Notes: generated by a model not told the origin, from the sequence alone. A stretch of DNA of 64,000 nucleotides from Astrothelium macrocarpum (GCA_021030915.1 JAGEMR010000120.1:25964-89963), one strand, 5' to 3'; positions 21,315-32,838 are shown, counted from the first letter of the stretch. Numbers and translations: made by a program.

Positions 21315-22277
21315 TTATGACGAGCTTGAGAGTTGAAGCAAGATCCATTCAACGCTCTCAACGATAAGCTCAGGCTCTGTCAGATGGACATCGTGTCCAC
21401 TATTCTCTGTTTCCATGTACCGTGATTTTTTCGAAAGCAACGACATCTCAGTCTGTAGTGACCGATCTTTCTCATCCCAACTGTCTAGTATTTCTTGGAA
21501 TGCAGCGCGTTTAGCATCATCGCCATTACCTCGAGCCAGGCCTGCATCCCGGAGCTTCTCAAAATCCGCTCTGTTATTGCCTTTAATGATGCAGACAGGA
21601 TAGCTGCCAAGCAAGGGTGTCTCCCTTTGTAGCTGAGATTTTAATTTCAAGACAGGGAAGCTGCTAGGATATGCGGCGATTTCCAAGTCTGCCTGTCTCT
21701 GGTGCTGCTCTGTGCCTTCGGTATCTTGGTAGATGCGCCACTCGTCGCTAGTGAGCTTATGAACATGCGATATGCCTGTAACATCAGATTTGTTGATACC
21801 GATCAGCAGGTCTGATAGAGCTAGTTGCCGCCAATCCAAGACGTCCAGCGTACGTTCTTGGTTTGCCTCCACGAATACCATCCCGACAATATCTTTGGGA
21901 CGTAAAGCCAAGAATTCCCTGCTCAAAACACCGCCCCATGAATGAGCGATGACCACATATGGTGGAAGTAAATTTGCGTTCCGGAGAAGTTGGTCAAGCT
22001 CTTTAGCGATGGTTGACGCTGTTGGCTGCTCAGTCGAACAATCGCTTCTCCCATACCCCGACCTCTCGTATAGCAAGACCCGGACAAATGAAGCTAATCC
22101 ACGTCGGACAGCAGCCCAGCCGGTTGTGCTACTCGTTAAGCCTGGGATGATGATTACCAGCGGATCGCCAGGTTTGCGATCAGGTCCGCGTGCGCTTAAC
22201 CAAAGTTTATGGTTGCCAATACTAACTCGTCCTGACCTTTCGCCAATATTCCAGTCGTCGAGGGGATCCGCGGACAT
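21315..22277 (-). CDS. alpha/beta hydrolase
   Basis: A 320-residue intronless protein of the alpha/beta hydrolase fold. It has the oxyanion strand VIIIPGLTSST (about 41-51), a YERSGYGRSD stretch typical of the family, and the nucleophile elbow HSWGG with S113. The likely catalytic histidine is H295 in SGHDVHLTEP near the C-terminus. The acidic member is not clear. There is no signal peptide or membrane segment, so it is probably cytosolic. The first ATG in frame is at 22277; a GTG three codons upstream is not used as a start in fungi. Its substrate cannot be told. It ends 87 bp from the end of the TPR fragment (convergent). Confidence 0.9.
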   Translation of the reverse strand: MSADPLDDWNIGERSGRVSIGNHKLWLSARGPDRKPGDPLVIIIPGLTSSTTGWAAVRRGLASFVRVLLYERSGYGRSDCSTEQPTASTIAKELDQLLRNANLLPPYVVIAHSWGGVLSREFLALRPKDIVGMVFVEANQERTLDVLDWRQLALSDLLIGINKSDVTGISHVHKLTSDEWRIYQDTEGTEQHQRQADLEIAAYPSSFPVLKLKSQLQRETPLLGSYPVCIIKGNNRADFEKLRDAGLARGNGDDAKRAAFQEILDSWDEKDRSLQTEMSLLSKKSRYMETENSGHDVHLTEPELIVESVEWILLQLSSSS

Positions 22278-23493
22278 GATAGACACGTCGAGAAAGACAG
22301 CGATCTGCGCGACAAATACAAGGCATGTTAATCAGGCGTGCGGGACTTGCAGTTGCACGCTTTGGCGGAGTCTATAGGAGTTTTCCCCCCTGGGTGCACG
22401 GTCCCACTGCGTGCACGCTTAATTTAGAGTCTACCGACATGTTATTGGGCTAAAATAATCATGGAGGAAGTTACAGTACGAAGACATGGAGTGCTCTCTA
22501 TTGCCCGGCAAAAATGATTCTATCGTTTGAAAGTTGCAAAAACTCTGTTCCAGAGAAGCTACCGGTACTTGGCGATTATCAGAAGGGTTACGGGTTGAAA
22601 AGTTGTCTATATGAATTTTGTTTTTATAATAAATAGCTCAATAATTTAATATCGGACATCAAAAGTAATCAGAATAGGAAAACTGGTCCCGTTCCCATAT
22701 TAGAGCCTAGGCTTCGAATTTCATCAGGTTGAACAGTAAATTCGGCCAACGATTCCCTAGCACAACGATTACCAAAGGAAACCAATCCAGTATATGGGGA
22801 GCTTTGCATTCATGTCGGTCCGCTGGCTGTGACTCGTCAAATTGCTTGTAATCGTCAGCATCCCTCGTACAGCCCATCTACGTGAGTAAAGACCATTGGT
22901 GATTGCTTAATACGAGGTAACGCCCAGTCCGCCCTAGTAAATTCCCTTACTCTTAATAAAGCTTTAAGAAGACATGAAAGATGCTTTTGCAGTGATCGAC
23001 TTAAGCCGATTGTATATAGCTATTCAGGAAAAACCATATCCTCTACAGCTCAGATTCATCAACCCAATGCTGGAATATGTTATTGTGGAGAAATTGGTGC
23101 GATTCATGAGATTGATAAAGCTGTCGTACTGGAAAGCGAATCGGCCCTCTAAAGTTTCCATCTATATTGTGGAAGAGATGGCAGACGAACATGGCGATTT
23201 GATCATGATACGCCTCAAAATTCAGGGGAGCATCCGACAGTTTTAAAATCACACCCGAAAGCCCAAGGAGACATGGCACACAAACCAAATAGAGATTCAG
23301 AATGAGATTTTATGATCAGAGCATTCCAGCCGAGATACACTTAAGACCATTCCAGTGCGCCCCGCCGAGTCAAGGGTGCTAGGCGACGATCTGTGCCGTG
23401 CCACAGTCATTGCGGAAGACCAAGTTCCATATTTCCTGGATTCGAGTAGAAGCCCACACCAATTGGTACCATATCAGAAGCCTCGTCATAAGC
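22278..23493. other. intergenic, nothing supported
   Basis: About 1.2 kb. A C6/G-poor patch follows the hydrolase start, and a 90-codon frame at 22974-23246 (+) has no recognisable feature. No repeats were seen. Confidence 0.4.
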
Positions 23494-24859
23494 TTAGTCC
23501 CAGTAGTCGTAACGAAATTCTGGGCTCGGAGTTCTCATCCTTGCCGTAGGACGCCGTCGTCTTGGTCGCATCGCACTCTGACACCTTGGGCATGCCTTCG
23601 TCTGACAGTCCGGGCACTGAAGCAGATAAGTCCAGCTCTCAGAGCACTTTGGGCAAGCCGCACGACCTTGAACTTTGGGCCACCAGCCGTCGTGGTGACA
23701 TGTCGCTTCGTAAAATGGATTGGACTTTCTGTATTGCCCACGGCGCTTGGTATTCACGTTGAAAATCGGCTGCCGCTTTCTGGCTTCTTCCATCATCTGT
23801 TTCATCAATGCTTCTGCCGCTTCCCGCTCCCGTTTCTCCAGTTGCTCCTGCTGCTCTTTTCGGATCTTCGCCAATCTTTCCCTCTCTAACTTCTCCCTCT
23901 CTTCCTTCTCCCGTTTCTGTTTTCTTCGTGCTTCCGCCGCTTCCCGCTCTCGCTTCTCTTGCTGCTCCTGCTGCTCTTTTCGAATCTTCGCCATTCTCTC
24001 CCTCTCTGCCTTGTCCCTCATTTCCTTCTCCCGTTTCTCTCTAGCCAGCATCCTCGCCCCAATCGATCGTATCCTCCAATCATCGTTAGAATTTGCAGTA
24101 TTGACCTCCGTCTTCGCTGTGTTCAATCGGCTTTCCTCTTTGTGCAAGTCCGCCCTCTTTGACTCCAGTCGTCGCTCCTTCATGTCCTTCTCGATTCTTC
24201 TCTCCTGCCTCCCCCTATCCTTGCGTGCTTTCTCGTCCTCGCTTTCTTCTAGCTTCTTATATATCGGTGACAACAACCATGCTGTCCAACTATTCTTCTG
24301 TGCCTCTGTCGCTGCCTCAGCGGCTGCAATACTGTCCAGAATTTTGACATCTTCCTCTAACTTTTGAATGCCTCTTCGAAGCGCGGAGATTGATGAATCA
24401 AAGGCATTCTTTGTCACCAACCATCGTGCGGCTCGTTCTTCCTTCGACCTGTGGAGCGCTGCAATTTGCGCTGCATCGCTGAGTGCTTCTGGTTGCGGAG
24501 TCGAAGTGAAAGGCGGGCGTGGTGTCTGTGCTTGAGAAGGGGGGCATCTTCGTATTATGGAAGGGTAAACGAGGTCGTAGGCTCGTCGTTTGCTTTCATC
24601 CTTCAATGTCTCGTAGGCTCGTCCGAGCTTCAATGTTTTGATATCAGCACCAACGACGTAATGATCGACAATGGGATTCGCTAAGCCCAGGGGACCGACA
24701 TACTAGTTGGAAAGCTTCAGTAGCGTCGGGCTTGCTATTCCGGTCTGGATGTAGCTCCCGCGCTAGTCGTCGGTAAGATTTGACGATTAGCTCGGGCCCA
24801 GCAGTTGGCACTACTCTGAGCACCATATAATAATCCTCTGTAATTGGTGTTGGCGCCAT
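23494..24859 (-). CDS. J-domain protein with long coiled coil and zinc-ribbon-like tail
   Basis: Two exons (24704-24859 and 23494-24627, intron 76 bp) give 429 residues. The J domain is at residues about 9-72, with the HPD motif at 37-39, so it should stimulate an Hsp70. It is followed by a linker and a charged coiled coil (about 150-330) rich in R, E, K and Q. This contains a near-perfect internal duplication: the block ERERxAKIRKEQQEQ...KREREAAEA occurs twice, mirrored in a roughly 100-bp DNA repeat. The C-terminal about 80 residues carry several CxxC pairs (CPKC, CPDC, CPRC) plus a CHH site, suggesting a zinc-binding module. J-domain proteins with this layout are found as uncharacterised fungal proteins; the client is unknown. 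The start is the ATG just before the J domain. A GT at 24703 and AAG acceptor fit well. Confidence 0.85.
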
Positions 24860-25440
24860 GCTACTTGAGAATGCTTTTCAATAGACTCTTGCTGTTCGAA
24901 AGTTACTGATGGCATAACTGGTATACAGAAAGGGTGTCAGCATTCACCGAGACAGACCTCAATGAGGGCGGGGTGCAGCCTGATCGGGTTTCAGCTACAA
25001 GGTCACCAACCACAAGTTTGGCTTGCTTGCATGGATCACAACCTCCCTCGCAGCCTTATAGTGAGGCTCGGAAGCCTGGGCCGAAATGTTGTCAGTCTGT
25101 AAAGTACTCCTTCAAATCCGAGGTCCCAGCCGGGTGTCGCGTTGTTCTACAATGCTTGGATTTCTGACTTCTTGTTCTGAACAGTCCAATCCTATGACTC
25201 GAGCCCATCGCAAAGCGGACAATACACTTGATCGATGAGATGGCCGACTTGAAAAGTGCTCTCTGAAAATATTGACACCATTCCGACGCTCGCATTGTAG
25301 CGCGTGAAGAATTGCTAGCATTGACCTAAGACAGAGCTTATCAAGAAATATGCAAGAAATGTGCAAAGCGGCCAGGTGAAATGACTATCTCGGACCTCCG
25401 CGCTTATGAAGTCCGCTTCATATCCATATCCCTAGGCAAG
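24860..25440. other. intergenic, nothing recognised
   Basis: About 580 bp between the J-domain gene's start and the 3' end of the next minus-strand frame. No feature was seen besides short frames. Confidence 0.4.
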
Positions 25441-26217
25441 CTATGAATTTCGGAGGTGGTGATGGTGCTGTTCTAGATACATCGAAAGCTCGTAGCGACG
25501 ATGTAGGTTCGCTTCAACTAGCTCGTGTTGTTTGGAGTCCTGTTTTTGAACTGGAGTCCGAGAACACAGTTGCTGCAACGTCGTTCGCTTCTTAGATCTC
25601 GCCAGACTCATGTTCATTTTGGCAGCTAACTCTTCTATACGTGCCTCAGCTTGCTGACATAGCCCGTTTCTCTTGGCTTTCCTTGCATTCTTTAAAAGAA
25701 TTCTCCTGAGAAGCGGTCGCTTACTGATCTTCCCTTTCTGTACTAAAGGCGATCCTGTAGACATTTGCGCCATAGTCGACAGGGACTTGAACAGCGCATT
25801 TCTGGCTGCGAGAACCTGACTTGCGTGCGAATACCTGATATCGAAGGGAGAAGACCTCTTGGTTGCACTTAAGCCACTACATCGTGCAGCTTTTTGGAAA
25901 TTCCCTGTTAGCCTTGATTTTATGGCTCGGGTCAGGAAAATCACATATGTGCGTGAGGACTCAGAAATGGTGGTCCCGTCGGATCCGTCTTCGGCTTTAT
26001 GGGATTGTGCTTGGAAGGAAACGACATCATTTGGCGGTCCGGAAGTTTGTGCGGGCCACGAGTTATGGAAAAAGCATATTATCTCATGGGCGCTTTGAGC
26101 CGGAATATCTTCGAATTCTGGATATGCGCCGCAGGCATTGGGCGGAATCGCGATCTTCTGTTCAGTAATTTCATTTATGTCGTGTAGTGCGAGACAAGTT
26201 CTGGACGAAATCCTCAT
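25441..26217 (-). CDS. hypothetical protein, unrecognised
   Basis: A 258-residue uninterrupted frame from an ATG. It has no signal peptide or membrane segment. The C-terminal half is basic and helical (KRPLLRRILLKNARKAKR, then a segment EARIEELAAKMN), ending in a short histidine run. That could be a DNA- or RNA-binding or coiled region, but I recognise no family. The length, ATG start and lack of stops support a gene over chance; the surrounding DNA has no comparable frame. It is flanked by long non-coding stretches. Confidence 0.4.
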   Translation of the reverse strand: MRISSRTCLALHDINEITEQKIAIPPNACGAYPEFEDIPAQSAHEIICFFHNSWPAQTSGPPNDVVSFQAQSHKAEDGSDGTTISESSRTYVIFLTRAIKSRLTGNFQKAARCSGLSATKRSSPFDIRYSHASQVLAARNALFKSLSTMAQMSTGSPLVQKGKISKRPLLRRILLKNARKAKRNGLCQQAEARIEELAAKMNMSLARSKKRTTLQQLCSRTPVQKQDSKQHELVEANLHRRYELSMYLEQHHHHLRNS

Positions 26218-28289
26218 TATTCGCCAGGACAGAATGCTATCCTCAAAGAGCAGGCATAAACATACAATCGCATCATTATAACCTGTGGATATATGATGGC
26301 CTCACTCGCGCCCAGTCCATCTCTTCTCCATTTTCATTACCTTAAACGGCAATCTACAAGGAATTAGATCTGACCAGATTGCATCAGAGTTGTCTACTGC
26401 CCCGATGGATCTCATTCACTTGTGATTTCTCAATGGAGTCTCTCACATGAGACTTTCGGCGTGTCCGCTAGTCTTGGATTCAACTCCTAAACAAGGTAGA
26501 TGCCCCTGCAGATGAGATCTAGTCGGATTGTCCCTGGCTTCAATGGGACAGTAGAAAACTTTTTATTGGTCCCAAGCACTCTGGTTACACAGACTAGTGA
26601 ACTCTCCAACCACTTGGGAGCGAGACGATAGTTGTTCATTCCTAGATGCGTGGGTCTATGAGCTCGGGAACTGTACGTCTTCCGCAGTCCTGCGCTAAAG
26701 AACACAAGTTTCTAGTCACACCGTTTGCTTGGTGCTGCAACAATGCATTCAGGGAAACTCCGGCCGAACCAATTAGTAGAAGTCCATCAGACATATTTCC
26801 AGTAGAGATTCTCGGACAGTCCGGTTCAACGATCAAAGGAGCCATAAATATTTTTTACCAACAGATTCATCTTTCTGTGCAGCGTCTACTTCATTTTGCA
26901 AAGGGTTGTCTTAGCTGTAACTGAATTTACCCTGAATAGTATTCATTAGCGTCGACTGGTAATGGACTCGATTTGACACTTGTACGAACTTTAAACTCTA
27001 CCATAACTCTGAGAACGACAGCTTGATGACACAAAGAAGTACGCAGTAGAAACGTGTCGTTTGGGCGTGGTCACATTCGCCCTTCTTCCGCGATCCTGGG
27101 CTGCGCTCTCTCCATTCAGATTTTTTAGTTTCAAAATCCCGACAAAGTCTTTTCTACGTAATTGCATCCTTCGCAGTCTGGCAAAGACGTGGCTCTGTCG
27201 ATGGCTTGTGTCATCAACATTAACGGCTAACCATTTCGGGACCGGGTTCTTGGATGACAAACCATGATTGCTCAGGGGCTCCGCCGAAATGTATTTCATC
27301 TATGTGTTACCCCTACAAAGTGAAGAAAGACCCAACTCCAAGAGCAAATACGGAAGAGGCTGAATCTATGCATAATCTGGACACATGCGTGATCCAGGTT
27401 GCAGATATAAGCTACCGTTTCCGGCCATCTCCTTCCTTGGACATATCTATCATGACTACCATGAGCTTTGCCATGGAAGCTGGCCGACTACATCTTGATA
27501 CTGTTCCTTGACCCATTCAGCCTTTCCGGCCAACTTTACATAAACGCTTTGCGCGGTATCCCGAAAGAAGCATCCGCCTTTACAAATTGATGTAAGTCAA
27601 GAGTAGCTTCAGGGATCTCTTTGTCAGGAATACCTTTAGTGATCTAAGCGAAGAGAACTTATTTTATCACCAAGACGTATTTAACCCATTCTAAGCGAAG
27701 CTGAGGTGCTGAATTCTCATGTGATCAGGATACTCGCATGCAAATGATGCCCTCATATGTAGGCCAGTTGAGCATCAATTAGAAGATCTCGCGATTTCGT
27801 GGTGCCCATAAAATTTACTAGCCGCGGTAAGGTTTCAAGCTCAGTTTGGTGTCTCGTAGATCTTGCTACATCTCGGGTCAGCGAGTCTGGACACAAGCCT
27901 TGCATTCTGACTTCTTCGAATACCGCATCGCTGATCTTGTCCCGCAGAGCCGCCATCTCTCTCCTCTGTCCATTTCTCCGTCTCCATTAACTTTCTCCCC
28001 ATTTCTTCTATCTCCGTCATAGAACTGTCAATTTTCATTCGACTTTGCCTCTGACGGCTTAGAATGCTGGTATTCAGGCCTTCACGATGATGTCACAACT
28101 TGTTTGTCGGAGTTGACCGAAATCGGAAACATGGGTCATTTAGTGCACGACTCACACAATCCAATATATAAAGACAGCGATTCTTCGTTAATAATTCTTG
28201 AGGAACAGTATGGGGCGCTTATTTCATGCCATCCGTGCCGAAGGAAAAAAAGATTCAAGCAAGAGTGTTTATCACTGCGGGCTGTGAAT
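26218..28289. other. intergenic; possible decayed exon pair at 27.75-28.04 kb
   Basis: About 2.1 kb without a supported gene. On the minus strand the frames 27841-28038 and 27753-27956 overlap and look like one helical protein broken by a frameshift (first part MTEIEEMGRKLMETEKW, second part ALRDKISDAVFEEVRMQG). It is too short and unrecognised to call. Confidence 0.35.
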
Positions 28290-28850
28290 ATGAGATTTTT
28301 GACTGTCTATCTTGCTCTCCCTCTTCTCGCGGTGAATTCCCTTCCCGCTGATCAGTCCATCCAGTATGTCTCTCTCATGAATATCAAGGACTTCAAATAA
28401 CGAGGATGAGGTTTTAGTGATTACAATATTGCGTTAGGCAACAAACTCGGCTTAGCCCGCCGGGCAGACTCAAATTGGACGGCCATGAATGACTGTCCAC
28501 GACCAACTCTTGGTATTCCAGAGAGCTTCAATGTCTTTCAAGGATCCGTATGTGAGGGTTTGGATGCTTACAATATTACTTGTCAGCGACCAGGAAGCCG
28601 ACTACCTAGGGTACCTACCCTTAAATGGACTGAGCAAGGTTCATGTCATACAGGCCAAATATGTTATGACGGTGAGTCTATCACTGTCCTTCTAATCCAT
28701 AGCTAATCATCCGTTTCAGGGTTCAACAAAGACAATCTTCCAGTAGCCTATTGTGTTTCTGCAAATAACGAGCAGACGATTCTCAATCTTTTAGAACACA
28801 CTAGCCTTCGATTCGATGTCGATGATGACCATGATCTTACAAGTGATTGA
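28290..28850 (+). CDS. small cysteine-rich secreted protein (effector-like)
   Basis: Exons 28290-28363, 28418-28671 and 28720-28850 join in phase (introns 54 and 48 bp, GT-AG, the second with a GCTAAT branch-like site) to about 152 residues. The N-terminus MRFLTVYLALPLLAVNSLPA is a typical signal peptide. A dibasic ARRAD site follows, which a Kex2-type protease could cut. The mature part has six cysteines (in DCPRP, VCEG, TCQR, SCHTG, ICYD and YCVS), enough for three disulfides, and N-glycosylation sequons NWT and NIT. The C-terminus is acidic. I do not recognise a named family. Size, secretion and even cysteine number fit the general profile of fungal effectors, but the role is inference. 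It is flanked by long non-coding DNA, as effector genes often are. Confidence 0.65.
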
Positions 28851-30000
28851 AAAACGCCGAACTCGCTCTAATCGAGGAAACAATGAGGCTCTCGTCAACG
28901 CTGATGAGATGGCTGTCGTTCCCAGAGACGGAAACAGCAACCTAAGTGGTCGGTATCGTGAAATTGGATCATCGATCCGACTTCAACTAACGCATTAGGG
29001 GTAAATCAGCTTCATGCTTGTAATGTGGCAGGTCGAGCTACTCGCCTTTGGCGGAAATTTCGCTAATTACCAATCAAATAGAACATTACGACCCGGTGAT
29101 GGGCAGGGTGGGAAGGCAATTCTTCACGCAACTAACAGATTGCAGAAAGCACCTACCACCCCCTGATCTTTCGGGCTGGACCCGCCGATTTTAGAAATAG
29201 TATCGTGCTAAAAAAACCATCGTACTCGCTTTCAGCTGTGCTGTTTTTAAAGCAACCTTGGTATAAGCAGAGTGATATCAAATCAGCATTTTCCATGAGC
29301 GGTCTGCACAAGGTGTTAAGGTGACGAATCCTTCAACCTCCTCTGGGTATACGCCCTTGGATAATGTATATGAGTTCAACAAGCTAACTACCATTTGTTA
29401 TCGATAAAAAGTTTGCTTCCAGGACAGTAACGAAAACAGGGGACCTCGTCAGGCAGAATGTCTCAGCCACTCCGCTATCATTTTAACAAATCATCAAATG
29501 TGTACGTCTTTGCTATTCTCCCACAAGATGCTGACAATGCCGCGGACCAGCGAGTATCCCCAAATTTTCCGATTTGGGATCTTTAAACTGCCCCGTTGAA
29601 CGCTTGTGTTTGACAGTAAGTCGCGGCTGCCTGGGACAGGAGGGAAGCCCAGCTTAAATCATTGCCGCTGTTACGTATAATAACGCTACGGGAGAGGTTA
29701 GTGATCTTCTAAGATTCCAGGATATCGTTTTGGCTTGCTATCTTGTGTTGCTTTTTGGCGGAGTCTTTCATGGGGCTTTATCAAAATATTTTCTTAACTA
29801 ACAAGCGCACCCTCGAAAAACCGGCCCTTCTATGCATAAAAATCATTACTACTTATCAAAGGTTCTTACGCCTCTTAGAAATTCTAATTCTATACCAGAC
29901 AAAAGTTCATATCCAAAAAACCCCAAGAAAGAACAATCATCTCACGTAAACAAGAACTCAACATAGACGCCTCCAGAAAATTTTTGAACACACCATCCAA
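28851..30000. other. intergenic, small palindrome at 29558-29578
   Basis: About 1.15 kb with no gene. CCCAAAT at 29558-29564 is inverted as ATTTGGG at 29572-29578 with a 7-nt loop. No other structure was recognised. Confidence 0.4.
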
Positions 30001-32013
30001 TCAATACGGATTATTGCCATTCCACGCCACAGCCTTCCCCTTCCCAACCCTGTAATCCCTCCCCTTCAGCGCCCAAATCATCAAACTCGGCAGCTTGTGC
30101 CCAAAGACGATACCCACCCCACCAAACCGCGTGATTGGACAAAGCTGCGTATCCACATAAACACGCTGTTCCTTCGCCTCCTCCCCACTCGCCTTCTTTC
30201 TCTCAGAAGGACCCCCATTCGCACCACCCCTCGTCGCCTCCGTCGACACCGGCACAGCACAATCATCCCCACCCGAACGCGGCACGCCGGGTCCATAGTC
30301 GTGCACATCCGTCATCCCGCCCTGGCGCGGCGTCATCGGCGGCGAGCGCAAGTCTCCATCCGCCTTCCCCTTGCCCTTCGCAGAGAGCCCCGACCAGCGA
30401 CTCTTATCGACCAAGACTCTGGGCGCATCGGAGGGCGAGGCCGACGGCGGCTCCGTCAGCTGGACCGCCTCCGACAGTGACATATCCGCGACGCGATCCG
30501 CGCTCGTCCCGGTGGCAAGAGCGACGGCTTTTTCGCGCCGCGCTATCTTTCCGCCCGTCGCAGCGTCCAGAAACGGCGTGACGAGCGCCATGTGCGCGAC
30601 GCGCTTGCGCAGCTTCTTGCGCCCGGTTTCCGTTGGCGGATCGCGCTTCTTGGGCGGCTTGGCGCGGCGGCCCTGGAAGGCCGCGTCCGAGGCTGCGAGC
30701 GCCGCGAGCTCGTCCTCGTTGCCGCCGTAGGGCTGTGCGCGGCGGAGCTCCCATGCGAGCAGATCGTTGGTGAGGTTGTGCATGAGGACGGGGATGGCGT
30801 CGTAGACGTCGAGCACGTAGTTGGCGGAGTAGGAGGCGCAGTCGCCGACGGCGTAGACGCGTTCGGCGGGGGGCAGCGGATGATTCGGAGTCGAGGGAGA
30901 CGAGGGTTCTAGGGCGCGTGGCACAACGCGCAGAGTCTGAGGGGTGGTGTTGGTGTTGGCGTAGCCGGAGGTGGTGAGGAGGTGAGGAGGGAGGTAGGCG
31001 GTGTTGGGGCGAACACCAGTACATGGAATGTAGAGGTCAACGTCGCTCAATGTTGTTCCGTTGCTGAGAGTCAAAGCCGTACGTACGTTGGAACCTTTTG
31101 GTGGGTGATTGGGATCCGAGCCGTCATTGGTGAAGGCTGAAACGATGCGAGTGTTATGAATGACTTTAACGCCGAGACCGCGAAGCTGCTTCTCTGCTTT
31201 GCGGCCTAAAGCGTTATCTACACTTGGAAGCAATCCATCGGTGGCAGAAACGAGCGTGATTTGACGCTGCTTTCCCAGTACCTTCCATTCTTTTCGGGAG
31301 AGTCTGGAGGCTTTGAAGGCGAGATTGCTGCGGTAGAAGGTCCCAAGTTGACCTGCGGTTTCAACGCCGGTAGGTCCACCGCCTGCAATAACTATATTGG
31401 CTGCAGAGGGAATGCGTCGATGGGTAGCGTCGAGCGCGTTTCTGGTTTTTTCGTGCGAACCTTGCAGAGTGAAGAGAGGCGAAAAAGTACTGCTTCCTGT
31501 GGCGAGAATCAAGGCATGATAGGGGATCGTTTGAGTGAATCTGGCGCTGTTCGATGAACCCACAGATGTCTGCTTTTGGTGACGATGCTGCGAGGTAGAT
31601 CCTTGGGAAATGCGTTTTCCTGAGACCATCGTTGCTCGCCGGCTTGCCGTTGCACTCTCATTTCCATCTTTTCCAGTAAACTTGACCGTAATGAGCTGAT
31701 TCTCAGTATCGAGACTTGATGCAGCGGCTTGGATGAAAGTAAATTTGTTTCTGCCATAACGTTCAAAGCCTGGTTCGATAGCGACAAACGCGTCTTCATA
31801 GGGGATCAGATTCTCTGATACGAGAATGCGTGGAGCTCCAATATTCCAGTAGATGTGTGTAGATGGTGAGATGAGAACAATACGATATTCGATTCCATCC
31901 GCTATGGTACCCAGAGTAGGGAGAACGCGATCGAGAAAATGATGAGCAGCTGCGCATCCAGCAAAGGAGGCTCCCAGAATCCCAATGTTCAACGTCTCTA
32001 TCTCAGCGGGCAT
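30001..32013 (-). CDS. AMID/AIF-2-like FAD-dependent NAD(P)H oxidoreductase
   Basis: A 670-residue intronless pyridine nucleotide-disulfide oxidoreductase of the AMID/FSP1 (apoptosis-inducing factor 2) type. Its relatives reduce quinones or oxygen using NAD(P)H. The FAD site is at residues 11-19 (GILGASFAG), with ATG at 171-173, the NAD(P)H Rossmann site GGGPTGVE at 211-218 and the second FAD site YAVGDC at 387-392. The C-terminal hydrophobic part (IVFGHKLPSLMIWALKGRDY) is typical of the family. It is much longer than the roughly 370-430 residue relatives because of a low-complexity insertion at about 435-610 (proline, arginine, glycine, lysine-rich) and a smaller one at about 115-160. The DNA of this insertion is notably GC-rich, which also creates long false frames on the other strand. 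No mitochondrial presequence is evident. Confidence 0.9.
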   Translation of the reverse strand: MPAEIETLNIGILGASFAGCAAAHHFLDRVLPTLGTIADGIEYRIVLISPSTHIYWNIGAPRILVSENLIPYEDAFVAIEPGFERYGRNKFTFIQAAASSLDTENQLITVKFTGKDGNESATASRRATMVSGKRISQGSTSQHRHQKQTSVGSSNSARFTQTIPYHALILATGSSTFSPLFTLQGSHEKTRNALDATHRRIPSAANIVIAGGGPTGVETAGQLGTFYRSNLAFKASRLSRKEWKVLGKQRQITLVSATDGLLPSVDNALGRKAEKQLRGLGVKVIHNTRIVSAFTNDGSDPNHPPKGSNVRTALTLSNGTTLSDVDLYIPCTGVRPNTAYLPPHLLTTSGYANTNTTPQTLRVVPRALEPSSPSTPNHPLPPAERVYAVGDCASYSANYVLDVYDAIPVLMHNLTNDLLAWELRRAQPYGGNEDELAALAASDAAFQGRRAKPPKKRDPPTETGRKKLRKRVAHMALVTPFLDAATGGKIARREKAVALATGTSADRVADMSLSEAVQLTEPPSASPSDAPRVLVDKSRWSGLSAKGKGKADGDLRSPPMTPRQGGMTDVHDYGPGVPRSGGDDCAVPVSTEATRGGANGGPSERKKASGEEAKEQRVYVDTQLCPITRFGGVGIVFGHKLPSLMIWALKGRDYRVGKGKAVAWNGNNPY

Positions 32014-32838
32014 TTTGATGAGTATTGTAAGATTGGGAAAACCAAGTGAAGGTTGTGGAATAGTAAAGTGGAGGCATGATCGAGGACTGTAGTGTTTTCA
32101 TCGCAGGTGCCATTTTTCTAGGACAGGAAGACAAAGAGAGATGTGACCGAATGCGGAGACAAGAGTAGAAAACGTGGCAGTTCAACTACAGATACGCCAG
32201 ACGCATTGAGATATAATGGAAGCTGCTTTTCCTGGATCGAACAAAAAGTCCTGGTGTTTTCTTTATTGTTGTAGTCTGAAAAGAAAGAGGTAAAGTGAAG
32301 GACTTAGCCGGAGCATTCATGACGAATGCGGTGAATGCGCAACATTCCGCCATGCGAAACAAAACTCGAAATTTATTAGTCTAGTTGCAATATTAAAACA
32401 CCAGGATATAATGCAGCCCAAACCGAATTTTAAAACGCATAATTCGTGGCAAGTGAAAGTCCATGCTTGCTTCCGTTTATCATTTTACCGTACGCCACGC
32501 TGATTCCGACCCCAACGCTTGCGCTTTATAACATGAAGCCGAATGATAATTCTATTTGAATCTTAATCCATCGATAAGCCCCTCCAAAACTTTTTTTGTT
32601 GTTGAATCCTATAATTTGCTACAGGGACTGTGAGCTAATGCGAAATGGAGCCTTCGAATGCGATTTTAGCTCGACGGGAAATTTTGTCTCCGACAGATCG
32701 TGAGCGAAAATGAGTCACGCGCTCAGTATCTCCGAAGTGCGAAAATTGTGGCAGAGCAATCGTTATGGAGCATGGACGCTAAGCTCGCTAGAAGACCGGG
32801 TGATATTGTCCGATACGAGGCAGAATCGCATACAGTGA
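32014..32838. other. intergenic, AT-rich in part
   Basis: About 825 bp upstream of the AMID-like gene. It presumably holds its promoter. No gene or repeat was recognised. Confidence 0.4.

Noticed and set aside
23720..24367. 215-codon plus frame opposite the J-domain gene
   Set aside because: Serine/phenylalanine/leucine-rich antisense of the charged coiled coil; no start context or motif.
30097..31024. Several 100-200-codon frames on both strands in the AMID-like gene
   Set aside because: Shadows of the GC-rich insertion, with biased composition.
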